Positions 25,991 to 34,528 are shown, numbered from the stretch's first letter. The stretch is DNA of 64,000 bases from Helicobacteraceae bacterium (GCA_031258155.1 JAIRNH010000003.1:1-64000); one strand, 5' to 3'. Notes: generated from the sequence alone by a model not told the origin. Numbers and translations: made by a program.

Positions 25991-26947
25991 CTAAATCCCC
26001 GCCAGATCGATATATTTCTCGCTGACAAACGCGTCAATATCCACGTTTTTGCGAATAATTTTCTCTTTTAGCAGATAGTTTGCGACGTCGGCGATCTCTT
26101 TTAGATCGCGCGGCGTAAATTTGATGTGAAAATCCATTCGCGCAAGCGACGCGGCGGTTACGTCAAGAGGCAGCTTGTATGCGGGCGCGAGTAGTTTTGC
26201 CGCCTCTTTTGTGCGGTTGCTTACATATTTCGCGCCGCGATCAAGAGCGCGGATATACGCCGCCAAAACCTCAGGGTGTTTCTCGGCGTAACCGCTTCTC
26301 GCGTAGGCGATAATGTTGCCCTGTTTTATCCCCTCGCCGTCGGCTACCACCCGCGCTTTACCGGAGAGCGTAAGCAGACTGATGTAATGCTCCCAAGTCA
26401 TCGCGCCGTCGATCTGCTTGTTTTCCAGCGCGATCGGAATCTCGTTCGCGCCTAGATTGATATGCTCGAACTCCTCGCTTTTCACATTGTGCTTCTCTTG
26501 CAAAAGCGCGAGCAAGTGTTGCACGTAGGTTCCCTTGCCGTAGGCGATCTTTTTGCCTCTTATGTCCTCGAACCTCTTGATTGGCGAGTCGATCGGCGCG
26601 ACCAGCGCCATCGCCTTTTCGCCCGCGGCGATATTGGCGAACGCCACTATGTCAAGCCCCACAGATCGCGCGATAATCGCGGGCTGATCGCCCAAAATCG
26701 CCGCGTCTATATCGCCGCTTCGCGCCGCCTCGTTGATCAGCGGACCGTTTTCAAAGACGTTCCACGTATAGGTCGCGCCGACTTTGTTTAGCTCCTCGTC
26801 CAGATACCCCAGCTCCTTCGCCGCCCAGAGCGGCGCGTGAAGCGGGTATGGCGTGGTGGCGATCCGTAGCGTCGGCTTATCCGCGCCAGATAGATCGCAC
26901 GCCAGTAGCGCGATCGCGGCGAGCGCCGCAATGCCAAAGCGCCTCAT
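25991..26947 (-). CDS. ssuA: Sulfonate-type ABC substrate-binding lipoprotein, third copy
   Basis: 318 residues. The signal ends in a lipobox ALLAC followed by Asp (ALLAC-DLSG), so it is probably a lipoprotein; Asp after the Cys keeps lipoproteins in the inner membrane in E. coli. The mature part has the SsuA/NMT1-like fold: LRIATTPYPLHAPLWAAKEL, NGPLINEA, DAAILGDQPAIIARSVGLD, and GKKIAYGKGTYVQHLL. It catches sulfonate-like ligands for the permease. Its first 30 residues are nearly identical to the second copy in DNA too, which suggests recent duplication or conversion. The start overlaps the previous gene by four bases (ATGA). Confidence 0.88.
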   Translation of the reverse strand: MRRFGIAALAAIALLACDLSGADKPTLRIATTPYPLHAPLWAAKELGYLDEELNKVGATYTWNVFENGPLINEAARSGDIDAAILGDQPAIIARSVGLDIVAFANIAAGEKAMALVAPIDSPIKRFEDIRGKKIAYGKGTYVQHLLALLQEKHNVKSEEFEHINLGANEIPIALENKQIDGAMTWEHYISLLTLSGKARVVADGEGIKQGNIIAYARSGYAEKHPEVLAAYIRALDRGAKYVSNRTKEAAKLLAPAYKLPLDVTAASLARMDFHIKFTPRDLKEIADVANYLLKEKIIRKNVDIDAFVSEKYIDLAGI

Positions 26948-27900
26948 ATCCCCGCCCTTTCGATATATTCGGCGGTAATGAACTTGTCGATATCCACGTC
27001 GTTTCGGATCAGTCGCTCTTTAAGCAAGTAATCTTTAACCGATCGGATTTCGGCTATGTCGCGCTCGTTGAATTTCGTGTATAGCTTTTGGTTGCCGAAT
27101 ACCTTGATAAACGTGTCGCGATCGAGCCTGAAAATCGGCGAGAGTAGCTTATACGCCGCCTCTTTATCGCCCTCGATCCGCTTCGCGCCGCGATCAATCG
27201 CTCTAATATACGCCGCGACGACTTCGGGGTGTTTTTCGGCGAACGATCGCGTTACATAGCTTACTCGGTTGGTCAGCTTCAGTCCAACGCCGTCGGCGAT
27301 TAGCCGCGCCCTGCCTTCCGCGATCAGCTTGGTTAAGGTGTGATCCCATGTCAGCGCGCCGTCCACGTCGCCGCGATCGAGCGCGGCGCCAATATCCTCC
27401 GCGCCTAGATTGACGTGATCTATGTCGCTTTTACCTAATCCGTTTGCCTTGAGCAGCAGATCGAGCAGGTGATGCACCGTCGATCCCTTGCCGTAGGCGA
27501 TCTTTTTGCCTTTTATATCTTTAACGGATTTGATCGGCGAATTTGGCGGAACAATCAACCCAATCGTGCGCTCGCCCGATCCCAAATTGGAGATCGCGAT
27601 TATGTCCAGCCCCGCCGATCGAGCGGTGATCGCGGGCTGATCGCCTGAAACGCCCAAATCCGCGCTGCCTCCGCTTAGCGCTTCATTTACCAGCGGTCCC
27701 GCCGCAAACTCGTTCCACGTATATGCCGCGCCGACTTTCTTAAACTCCTCGTCAAAGTAGCCTAGCTCCTTTGCCGCCCAGAGCGAGGCGTAGGCGGGCG
27801 TTCTTTGCGCGGCGATCCGTAGCGTCGGCTTATCCGCGCCAGATAGATCGCACGCCAGTAGCGCGATCGCGGCGAGCGCCGTAAAACCAAAGCGTCTCAT
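26944..27900 (-). CDS. ssuA: Sulfonate-type ABC substrate-binding lipoprotein, second copy
   Basis: 318 residues, with the same lipobox ALLAC-DLSG. It differs from the other two at the presumed ligand positions: SGDQPAITARSAGLD, GERTIGLIVPPNSP and YGKGSTVHHLLDLLL instead of KGTYxQHLLALL, and ALTWDHTLTKLIAEG instead of WEQYISLL. These changes fit a different ligand range. It overlaps its neighbours on both sides by four bases. Exact substrate unknown. Confidence 0.88.
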   Translation of the reverse strand: MRRFGFTALAAIALLACDLSGADKPTLRIAAQRTPAYASLWAAKELGYFDEEFKKVGAAYTWNEFAAGPLVNEALSGGSADLGVSGDQPAITARSAGLDIIAISNLGSGERTIGLIVPPNSPIKSVKDIKGKKIAYGKGSTVHHLLDLLLKANGLGKSDIDHVNLGAEDIGAALDRGDVDGALTWDHTLTKLIAEGRARLIADGVGLKLTNRVSYVTRSFAEKHPEVVAAYIRAIDRGAKRIEGDKEAAYKLLSPIFRLDRDTFIKVFGNQKLYTKFNERDIAEIRSVKDYLLKERLIRNDVDIDKFITAEYIERAGI

Positions 27901-28853
27901 ATCCCAGCCGCTTCGATATATTTTGTCGTTACGAACTCTTTTATATTTACGTCTTTTTTGATGATCCCCTCTTTAAGCACGTAGTTTTTGACCGTCTCGA
28001 TCTCTTTAACGTCGCGCGGCAGGAATTTGGCGTAATACTCAAAGTGCGAAAAGACCTTTTCTAATACTTCGGGCGTAACTTTGAAGGTCGGCGAGAGCAG
28101 TTTTGCCGCCGCTTTGTTGTCTTTGTTGATGTATTGCGAGCCGCGTTCGATCGCTTTGATATACGCCGCTAAAACTTCGGGGTGTTTAGCCGCGAAGTCT
28201 CGCTTGATATAGGAGATGTTGTTGCCGAGTTTAATCCCCGTTCCGTCGGCTACCACGCGCGCCTGACCCGACTCGACTAGCAGGCTAATATACTGCTCCC
28301 AGATCACCGCGCCGTCGATCTGCCCCGTTATGATCGCGGTTGGAATATCGCCGGCGGCTAGATTGATATGCTCAAAATCGCCGTTTTTCAGCCCCGCGTT
28401 ATTGACCAGTAACGCCAGCAGGTGTTGCGCGTATGTGCCTTTGCCGTAGGCGATCTTTTTGCCTTTGACGTCCTTTACCTCTTTTATGGGCGAATCGATA
28501 GGGACGATCAGCGCCAAAGCCTTTTCGCCGATTCCGAAATTGGCGAATATCACGATGTCCAGCCCGACCGATTTGGCGATGATCGCGGGCAAGTCCGCCA
28601 TCATTCCTAGATCAATGCTACCGCCGCGCACCCCTTCATTGACCAGCGGTCCGTTGCCGAAAACGTTCCACGTATAGGTCGCGCCTATCTTCTTGAACTC
28701 CTCGTCCAAATACCCCAGCTCTTTCGCCGCCCAGATCGGCGCGTAAAGCGGGTATGGTTGAGCGCCGATTCTTAACTCCGCTTTGGAGCCGTGATCGTGA
28801 TCGGCGAAAACAAAACTCGTCATAGCTAAAAACGCAAAAAACAGTTTTTTCAT
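27897..28853 (-). CDS. ssuA: Sulfonate-type ABC substrate-binding protein, first copy
   Basis: 318 residues from the ATG at 28853 (AAGGAA ribosome site just after the ssuD stop); a longer frame to 28877 would run into ssuD. The signal peptide (KKLFFAFLAMTSFVFA) is cleaved by signal peptidase I rather than II, followed by a His-rich start DHDHGSK. The rest follows the family: LRIGAQPYPLYAPIWAAKEL, NGPLVNEG, DLPAIIAKSVGLD and GKKIAYGKGTYAQHLLALL. It is closer to the third copy than to the second in the ligand region. A free periplasmic protein plus two tethered ones for one permease is unusual. Confidence 0.88.
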   Translation of the reverse strand: MKKLFFAFLAMTSFVFADHDHGSKAELRIGAQPYPLYAPIWAAKELGYLDEEFKKIGATYTWNVFGNGPLVNEGVRGGSIDLGMMADLPAIIAKSVGLDIVIFANFGIGEKALALIVPIDSPIKEVKDVKGKKIAYGKGTYAQHLLALLVNNAGLKNGDFEHINLAAGDIPTAIITGQIDGAVIWEQYISLLVESGQARVVADGTGIKLGNNISYIKRDFAAKHPEVLAAYIKAIERGSQYINKDNKAAAKLLSPTFKVTPEVLEKVFSHFEYYAKFLPRDVKEIETVKNYVLKEGIIKKDVNIKEFVTTKYIEAAGI

Positions 28854-28866
28854 CGTTGTTCCTTTC

Positions 28867-30003
28867 CTAGTTTGCAAAATGCTGATTTAGCAAGTTGGTA
28901 TCAAACGCGCCGCCCGTTACCGTGTCGCTAACCGTAATGGGTTTTTTGCCGTCGAGTAGCGGAAACACAAGCTCGGCGAAGCGCACCGCCTCTTCGAGGT
29001 GAGGATAGCCCGATAGCACAAAGGTATCCGCTCCTAGCGCCTCGTATTCTTTAAGCCGTTCGGCGACTGTTTTGGGATCGCCCACAAGCGCCGTTCCCGC
29101 GCCGCCGCGAATAAGCCCTATGCCCGCCCAGAGATTGGGCGCGACCGTCAGCTTGCTTCTGTCGCCTTTGTGCAGATCGGTGATTCTATGCTGTCCTACG
29201 GAATCGGAGACGTTCTGAATATGCTGCGCCTTTTGGATAATCTCGTCGTCTAGTTTGCTGATGAGTTTATCGGCGGCTTCCCAAGCCTCTTTTTCCGTTT
29301 CGCGGACGATTACTTGCAGGCGAATGCCGATTCGCACCTCTCTGCCGAGTTTCTTAGCGCGGGCTTTTACGTCCTTGATCTTTTCGGCGACCTGCTCTAG
29401 CGGTTCGCCCCAACTTAGGTAAGCGTCGATATGCTTTGCCGTAAGATCGTGCGCCGCGTCGGAGGAGCCTCCGAAATAGAGCGGCGGGCGCGGTTTTTGC
29501 GGTCCCCAGAAAAGATTTATCGCGTCTTTAACGCGGTAATATTTGCCGTTGTGCGTTACCTTGTCGCCGCCAAGTATCTTTTTCCAGATCGTAAGAAACT
29601 CGTCGGCTTGCTCGTAGCGCTCGTCGTGGCTTAAAAACACGCCGTCGGCTTCAAGCTCCTCAGGCCAAGCGCCCGGCACCACGTTTAGGATCAGCCGTCC
29701 GTCTAACGCCTCGTCTAGCGTCGTGGTTTTTCGCGCGAAAACGGTCGGCGAGCCTTCCGCCGAAGTGCGAAGCGCGACAAGCAGTTTGATCTTGCTTGTA
29801 ACGTTAGCCAGCGTCGCCGCCGTAAGAAACGGGTCGAAATTGCCGCTACCCGTCGGGATAAGCAACCCGTCGTAACCTAGCGTTTCGGCGGTCGTAGCGA
29901 TCTGCCTAAGGTATTTGTTGGTAACGGGGCGAGCGTATTCGCTCTTGCCAAGATAGCGGCTATCGCCGCCTGTCGGTAGAAACCAGAAAATTTCGGAAGC
30001 CAT
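28867..30003 (-). CDS. ssuD: FMNH2-dependent alkanesulfonate monooxygenase
   Basis: 378 residues, aligning along its length with E. coli SsuD: FWFLPTGGDSRYLG, GYDGLLIPTG, LVALRTSAEGSPTVFARK, the active-site pattern SERY-like SHDERYEQ, YFGGSSDAAHDL, IGIRLQVIVRETEKEAW, VGQHRITDLHKGD (with the loop Arg) and AGIGLIRGGAGTALVGDP, then VLSGYPHLEEA. It cleaves the C-S bond of alkanesulfonates using FMNH2 and oxygen, giving aldehyde and sulfite. No ssuE flavin reductase is next to it; the split-barrel protein 5.7 kb downstream is a possible reductase. First gene of the operon with GGAG before the ATG. Confidence 0.93.
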   Translation of the reverse strand: MASEIFWFLPTGGDSRYLGKSEYARPVTNKYLRQIATTAETLGYDGLLIPTGSGNFDPFLTAATLANVTSKIKLLVALRTSAEGSPTVFARKTTTLDEALDGRLILNVVPGAWPEELEADGVFLSHDERYEQADEFLTIWKKILGGDKVTHNGKYYRVKDAINLFWGPQKPRPPLYFGGSSDAAHDLTAKHIDAYLSWGEPLEQVAEKIKDVKARAKKLGREVRIGIRLQVIVRETEKEAWEAADKLISKLDDEIIQKAQHIQNVSDSVGQHRITDLHKGDRSKLTVAPNLWAGIGLIRGGAGTALVGDPKTVAERLKEYEALGADTFVLSGYPHLEEAVRFAELVFPLLDGKKPITVSDTVTGGAFDTNLLNQHFAN

Positions 30004-30045
30004 TTAGGAACTCCAAACTTGGATTTGTTGCTATGCAAACCGCAT

Positions 30046-30132
30046 AATGTTTAGTTTGTATATCAACTTAGTTTGAAATCCTAGCGATCGTTTCCTTAAA
30101 TTAAAATTATGTTGATTGAATTACTAAACATT
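30046..30132. promoter_or_regulatory. AT-rich region with inverted and direct repeats upstream of the ssu operon
   Basis: AATGTTTAGT (30046-30055) recurs as the exact inverted ACTAAACATT (30123-30132), and TTAGTTTG occurs twice in direct order (30051-30058, 30068-30075). The region is clearly more AT-rich than its surroundings and lies 40-130 bases before the ssuD ATG. It probably holds the promoter and operators of a sulfur-starvation regulator. The regulator itself is not in the window. Confidence 0.45.
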
Positions 30133-30367
30133 AAACTAAAGCTAGAAAGCGTTTCAGCTGAATATCCGCAAGAGCGTCTAGCGGCTGGTTTGCAACCATG
30201 CCTTTGACGCTTACCGCGCCTTTGGGGCAGAGACGTTTGACTGATCTAGCGTCTTTGGCGGCGCGATAACTATCGAGGCGCCAGACGGCGAATTGTCGGC
30301 GGATTTCGTAGGGCAAGCCTAAAAAATCGCGGCAGAACGACGAATATTTCGCGCTTAAAACAAGCAA
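30131..30367 (-). CDS. Small unassigned frame (possible gene fragment)
   Basis: A frame of about 78 codons, open up to a stop at 30404, starting only with TTG/CTG-type codons and without a ribosome site. The peptide (SSFCRDFLGLPYEIRRQFAV in its first part, CPKGAVSVKG later) looks protein-like but I do not recognise it, and there is no ATG. It may be the 3' remnant of a lost gene. Low confidence. Confidence 0.22.
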   Translation of the reverse strand: MLVLSAKYSSFCRDFLGLPYEIRRQFAVWRLDSYRAAKDARSVKRLCPKGAVSVKGMVANQPLDALADIQLKRFLALV

Positions 30368-30441
30368 AGCAAAGCTGAAAGCGGCGTAAGCGCCGCCGAG
30401 TCATTTATCTAGTAGCGCGAGAAGCGATCCGATTCGCGCCT

Positions 30442-30864
30442 TTATTCTTGTTTGTCTTTTTGTTCTTTTGCGTAGTGTTTCGCAAACAGCGAAAAAGTAA
30501 AATAGAGCAATAAATATGAAATCGCAAGCGCTATGACGATAATTGTTATTATCGCCGAAACGCTTAACTCGTTTAATACGTCGGAAAACTCGCTTAATAA
30601 CTCGTCTTTGAATAGCGCTACGTAAAACGCTATTATTGCCGCCTCTATCGCGATGACCTCGAGCGCAAAGCGGTTCGTTTGGCTTTTTGTCGGCGGCTCT
30701 TTGAAATCATTGACGAAGAACTTTGCGGGTATCGCCGCGACTACCGCGCCAACGGCTGTAAATGCCGACGACGACAAGCTAATATCCGCCGCGTATTCGA
30801 TAAGACTTAATATAGCGGCTATAAGAACGACGCTAACCTGATAGATCGCCGCGTATTTCCACAT
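30442..30864 (-). CDS. Four-helix integral membrane protein of unknown function
   Basis: 140 residues with four hydrophobic segments (residues about 5-25, 33-50, 66-88 and 102-126) and a charged C-terminal tail ending KEQKDKQE. The stretch NDFKEPPTKSQTNRFALE between helices 2 and 3 is polar. The layout is like small ABZJ_00895-type membrane proteins, but I cannot fix the family. It lies between the ssu promoter region and the amidohydrolase gene, on the same strand as both. Confidence 0.6.
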   Translation of the reverse strand: MWKYAAIYQVSVVLIAAILSLIEYAADISLSSSAFTAVGAVVAAIPAKFFVNDFKEPPTKSQTNRFALEVIAIEAAIIAFYVALFKDELLSEFSDVLNELSVSAIITIIVIALAISYLLLYFTFSLFAKHYAKEQKDKQE

Positions 30865-30944
30865 AATCGCCCCTTTTTGCTCGCTATCTTATCATAGCTT
30901 GTTATTTGACAAGAGATTCTACGCGCGCGATCGCTCTTTTGGGG

Positions 30945-31793
30945 TTACTCGACGTTAAAAACTCTCGCGGCGTTGTTAAACAGTAGCTTTTCCAGAACCG
31001 TCTCGTCGAAACCAAAGGCTAAAAAGTCCTCGATCGACTGCTTGATCGGGCGAAACGGATAGGAGCTGCCGAATAAAAACTGATCTTGCAGAAAGGTTTT
31101 CGCGGCGTTAATCAGCGCTTCGCCGCCCGCGATAAATCCGTACATATCGGGGACGGGAAAGATATTTTCGTAGCGAAACGCCGCGCCTACTAATCCGGCG
31201 GTATTGGGATAATAGCCGTGATAGACCGCGATCGGAAGCGTTGGAAAGTTTGCGGCGACGAGGCTCAAACGCGCGGGATCGTTGAAAGTTAGATCGGGCG
31301 TGGTGGGACCGCTCATCAGCGTTAGCGGAATTTTTCGTTTGGACAAATGTTCGTAGATAGGGAAGTAAAGCCTATCGTCGGGGTGGCGCGGCGGCGAGGC
31401 AAAGCCCGGCTCGATATTGATCGCCTTTAGTTTCAGCGTATCGATCGCGTAATCGATCTGTTTTATCGTTTCGTCGGCGCCGTCAAGCGCGGGATCAATC
31501 CCGCCAACGCCTAGAAGTTCCTTGTGCGGCGTTACGATACGGCTTAAAAAAGCGTTGTCGATCCGCTGCGCGGGCGTTCTGCGCCCTACGACGATCGCGT
31601 AGGTCAGCCCAGCCGATCGCGCCTCGTTTAGAAAGCCCTCTTGCGTGCGCGATTTGACAAAATGCGCCGCGTCTCCTCGCGTCCCTACGCGCCTGTTTAA
31701 CCATTTGGCGGTCTCAAACTCGATTGTGTCGTCTTGCGCCCCAAAAAACGGGTGCAAAAACGCGGGGCGGCAACGCGCGTCGATAATTTTCAT
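30945..31793 (-). CDS. Amidohydrolase-2-like TIM-barrel protein lacking usual metal ligands
   Basis: 282 residues with a good ribosome site (AAGGAGAG). IIDARCRPAFLHP opens strand one, where amidohydrolases have HxH; here it is ARCRP. LLGVGGIDP, INIEPGFASPPRHPDD, LPIAVYHGYYP and FLFGSSYPFRP follow the order of the amidohydrolase_2 family, but the final metal-binding Asp (normally FGSDYP) is Ser. So it has the fold with an altered or absent metal site. DARxRP variants are known in family members of unknown function. It sits upstream of the sulfonate genes on the same strand and could act on a sulfonate breakdown product; this is inference. Confidence 0.68.
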   Translation of the reverse strand: MKIIDARCRPAFLHPFFGAQDDTIEFETAKWLNRRVGTRGDAAHFVKSRTQEGFLNEARSAGLTYAIVVGRRTPAQRIDNAFLSRIVTPHKELLGVGGIDPALDGADETIKQIDYAIDTLKLKAINIEPGFASPPRHPDDRLYFPIYEHLSKRKIPLTLMSGPTTPDLTFNDPARLSLVAANFPTLPIAVYHGYYPNTAGLVGAAFRYENIFPVPDMYGFIAGGEALINAAKTFLQDQFLFGSSYPFRPIKQSIEDFLAFGFDETVLEKLLFNNAARVFNVE

Positions 31794-31917
31794 AAGCTCT
31801 CCTTTTTTTATGCCGCAAGCCTATCATATTTTATCTATCGAATTACTCAAGATAGTATCGGCAATCTCGCCGCTTTTATATTTCGGGTTTATTGCGCCTC
31901 AGCGCTAGGCGCAAATC

Positions 31918-32490
31918 CTAGTCGCCGATATAGTCGCATGGGTTGGGATACTCTTTATATGGAAAAAACTTGCCGCTTAGCGCTTGGTTATACTCCCAAT
32001 ACGCCTTCTTTCGCTCTTTAGTGTTAAACGCGGCGATCTGAAGAAAAGCGTCGTCTTCTTCTTTAGCCAAATATTTGTTTATATCCTTTCGGTCATCGCC
32101 TATATACGTTTTTCTTTCACAACTAACGACGCGATCAATCGTTTCGCTTACTTGCATGATAGCCGTATCGTCTTTTGAGGCTCCGGCTAAGATAGCGGCT
32201 TGATACGCCTTTGCCGATTGAATTAAACTTTGGCGCTCTTTAAGCTGTTCTGGTTTTGGTTTGTATTCGTAGATGGCGATCTCGATATCGTCCCTAACGC
32301 CGTTATTGTTGCTATCGATCCCTTCTAGCGTAGCTTTGCCCGCCTCGCCCGGATCGGGAGGCAGATTGTATCTTTTTAGCGAAGATGAATTGCAACCGCT
32401 AATAATTAACGCCGCCAGAGCGACAAGAGCGGTAATCGGCGGTTTTGCTATATTGTTCAAAGCGCGACTTAGTCGCCGATATAGTCGCAT
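31918..32490 (-). CDS. Tandem lipoprotein with Ca-binding-like motif, second copy
   Basis: 190 residues. A lipoprotein signal (ITALVALAALIISGC) is followed by a short linker and LPPDPGEAGKATLEGIDSN. The motif DSNNNGVRDDIE is a DxNxNGxxDDxE calcium-binding loop as in dockerin/thrombospondin type 3 repeats. The C-terminus contains two Cys (VVSCERKTYIGDD and PNPCDYIGD) that could pair. It is about 85 percent identical by eye to the upstream gene. The start is uncertain: the ATG at 32490 lies in the end of the upstream gene in another frame, and a TTG at 32460 is possible. Function unknown. Confidence 0.7.
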   Translation of the reverse strand: MRLYRRLSRALNNIAKPPITALVALAALIISGCNSSSLKRYNLPPDPGEAGKATLEGIDSNNNGVRDDIEIAIYEYKPKPEQLKERQSLIQSAKAYQAAILAGASKDDTAIMQVSETIDRVVSCERKTYIGDDRKDINKYLAKEEDDAFLQIAAFNTKERKKAYWEYNQALSGKFFPYKEYPNPCDYIGD

Positions 32491-33014
32491 GGGTTGTCGC
32501 CATCGTAGAGCGATAGTATTCTCCCGCTTAGCGCTTGGTTATACTCCCAATACGCCTTCTTTCGCTCTTTAGTGTTAAACGCGGCGATCTGAAGAAAAGC
32601 GGAGTCTTCTTCCATAGCCAAACGTTTGTTTATGTCCTTGCGATCGTCGCCTATATAGGTTTCTCTTTTGCAACTAATAATGCGCATAGTCGCTTTGCTT
32701 GCTTGCGTTATCGCCGCTTCGTCTTTCGAGTCTCCCGCTAAGATAGCGGCTTGATACGCCTTTGCCGACTGAATTAAACTTTGGCGCTCTTTAAGCTGCT
32801 CCGGCTTTGGTTTGTATTCGTAGATGGCGATCTCGATATCGTCTCTTATGCCGTTATTATTGCTATCGATCCCTTCTAGCGTAGCTTTGCCCGCCTCGCT
32901 AGGATCGGGAGGCGGGACATACTTCTTGGGTGAATCAGAACCGCCGCCGCTATCGCCGCAACCGATAATTAGCGCCGATAAAGCGGCTATGGTTAAACTC
33001 TTGAGCGTTTTCAT
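32469..33014 (-). CDS. Tandem lipoprotein with Ca-binding-like motif, first copy
   Basis: 181 residues. Signal SLTIAALSALIIGC is a clean lipobox, then a glycine-serine linker (GDSGGGSDS). DSNNNGIRDDIE, EYKPKPEQLKERQSLIQSAK and FNTKERKKAYWEYNQALSG are shared with the second copy. It starts directly after the stop of the hydrolase-like gene (33017), so the three genes are likely one transcript. The family is not one I recognise; a surface or periplasmic role with calcium is a guess from the motif. Confidence 0.75.
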   Translation of the reverse strand: MKTLKSLTIAALSALIIGCGDSGGGSDSPKKYVPPPDPSEAGKATLEGIDSNNNGIRDDIEIAIYEYKPKPEQLKERQSLIQSAKAYQAAILAGDSKDEAAITQASKATMRIISCKRETYIGDDRKDINKRLAMEEDSAFLQIAAFNTKERKKAYWEYNQALSGRILSLYDGDNPCDYIGD

Positions 33015-33016
33015 TT

Positions 33017-34528
33017 TTACTCCTTTGATTGACGAGGATATTTAAGCTCGGCTTTTAGTTTATTATAAAAGGCGGCTATATTCGTATAGCTTGGAAGCGG
33101 TTGATAGTTATTAAAATACCCAAAGTAAAAATCATGGTTGGTAAAGCCTCTATGGTCTAAGAAAAAGACGTTATTGTCGATATTGGCGCTTAATACGTTA
33201 TAGGCGACTCGAAACAGATTGACTATCCTATCGTCAAACGCCGTTTGATAATAAAAATGTTTGGCAAACGAATCGCCCGATAACGATCCCGCGCTTATCA
33301 TGCCTACGCTATCTACGAATTCGCCCGAAACGCCGAATTTTTTCATAGCCTGGGCGCCAAAAAGCGCGCCCTGACCGTGCGTTATCAGTATAACCCGCTT
33401 GTTTGACGCGAGACTAGAGGATATTTGGCTATTGATTGTCGCGGCGTTAATACTTTCCAGCGCTTTTAATTGCGAAATATTTTCTAAACCCCACGCGATA
33501 ACATCTTCTATGTCCGCGGATTTGGTTTTATCCAAAATCTCTTGCAGGGCAGATTTAGGAATACGATTAACATAAACCGCGGTAGGCTTGCCGCTTCTTG
33601 CCAACATAATAATAGAGGCTAGAATCTCCATAGCGTCTTTGGAAAGCCCGTCGGCTTTTTGTTTTTGCTCTATAACCTCCCAAAAGTCCATAAAGGCGTT
33701 TGCCGTGTAGTTATATCCAACTTCAAATTCGGAGGTCTCTTTGGAATCAAACGGCTCGCGGAACTCTAATCGTATAGTATCTAACGTATTTCCAGCTTTT
33801 TTGTCTGTCTCGTACGCCCCGTTAATATAGAATGTTTTTGTGGTTTTCTGGACGCACTTTTTTAGCTCGTCGTGGTAGTATTTGCCCTCTTCGCATTCGC
33901 ATTTGCCGGTTTCTTTGTCCAAGAGCATACCTTCGTCGCATTTGCCGCCGCAATAGGTATCCTCTGGCAGATGAAAGCCTTGAGAAAACCAAAAGTCGTC
34001 AGCGTAGCGTTGAAGTTCGTCTTTGACGGATAACGGCAGGCAATACTCCAGATTAGCGCTTGGATTATAGTCTAGCGCATACTCGTCGTTTAGATAGTAT
34101 ATATACTCACCAATTTGTGGGTAAGGCAAGAAAACGCCAATATAAACGGCGTCTTGATTGATTCTGCTATATCCTCTGTAAAACACAACTAGCCTGTTCT
34201 CTTCATCGCTAGCGCTGTTTGACTTTACGTAAGCAAGCGTAGCCTCGTCAATCGACAGGATATCAAGACCAATCGTTTCGTATAAGCTTAGATCGCCCGC
34301 TTCGCGCTTGAGGTTGTATATTTTGAGATCGGAGTTTGGAGCCGAATTATTACGAACGAATTTAACGCTCGCGTAGAACTCAGGCACACTCTCTTTGGCG
34401 TGCGCTACGATCCATCCCAAAGGATCAAGAGCGCCTAAATAACGGCTTCTTGGCAGAGGCGCAATCTCTACGGTAATCTCGCCGCCCGATTGATTAAACC
34501 GCATAAACGAATTTTGATCAAACGGCAA
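33017..34528 (-). CDS. Secreted alpha/beta-hydrolase-like protein, separated from its signal peptide by a stop
   Basis: The open part is 503 codons, with TTG as the only start near its 5' end. A lipase-like nucleophile elbow is read as SNKRVILITHGQGALFGAQA (family GxSxG, here HGQGA, without Ser) near residue 378, followed by AGSLSG and a late HRGFTNHDFYFG that could carry the catalytic His. A cysteine cluster (CGGKCDEG, GKCECEEGKYY, KKC) near residues 190-225 looks like a small EGF-like module. The replaced serine makes lipase activity doubtful. In the same frame, right before the TAA at 34547-34549, is a perfect signal peptide, so the gene was once longer (see separate entry). Confidence 0.65.
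   Translation of the reverse strand: MPFDQNSFMRFNQSGGEITVEIAPLPRSRYLGALDPLGWIVAHAKESVPEFYASVKFVRNNSAPNSDLKIYNLKREAGDLSLYETIGLDILSIDEATLAYVKSNSASDEENRLVVFYRGYSRINQDAVYIGVFLPYPQIGEYIYYLNDEYALDYNPSANLEYCLPLSVKDELQRYADDFWFSQGFHLPEDTYCGGKCDEGMLLDKETGKCECEEGKYYHDELKKCVQKTTKTFYINGAYETDKKAGNTLDTIRLEFREPFDSKETSEFEVGYNYTANAFMDFWEVIEQKQKADGLSKDAMEILASIIMLARSGKPTAVYVNRIPKSALQEILDKTKSADIEDVIAWGLENISQLKALESINAATINSQISSSLASNKRVILITHGQGALFGAQAMKKFGVSGEFVDSVGMISAGSLSGDSFAKHFYYQTAFDDRIVNLFRVAYNVLSANIDNNVFFLDHRGFTNHDFYFGYFNNYQPLPSYTNIAAFYNKLKAELKYPRQSKE

Noticed and set aside
31892-31914. TTGCGCC/GGCGCAA hairpin after the lipoprotein genes
   Set aside because: Perfect seven-base stem, but there is no T-run on either strand, so I do not call a terminator.
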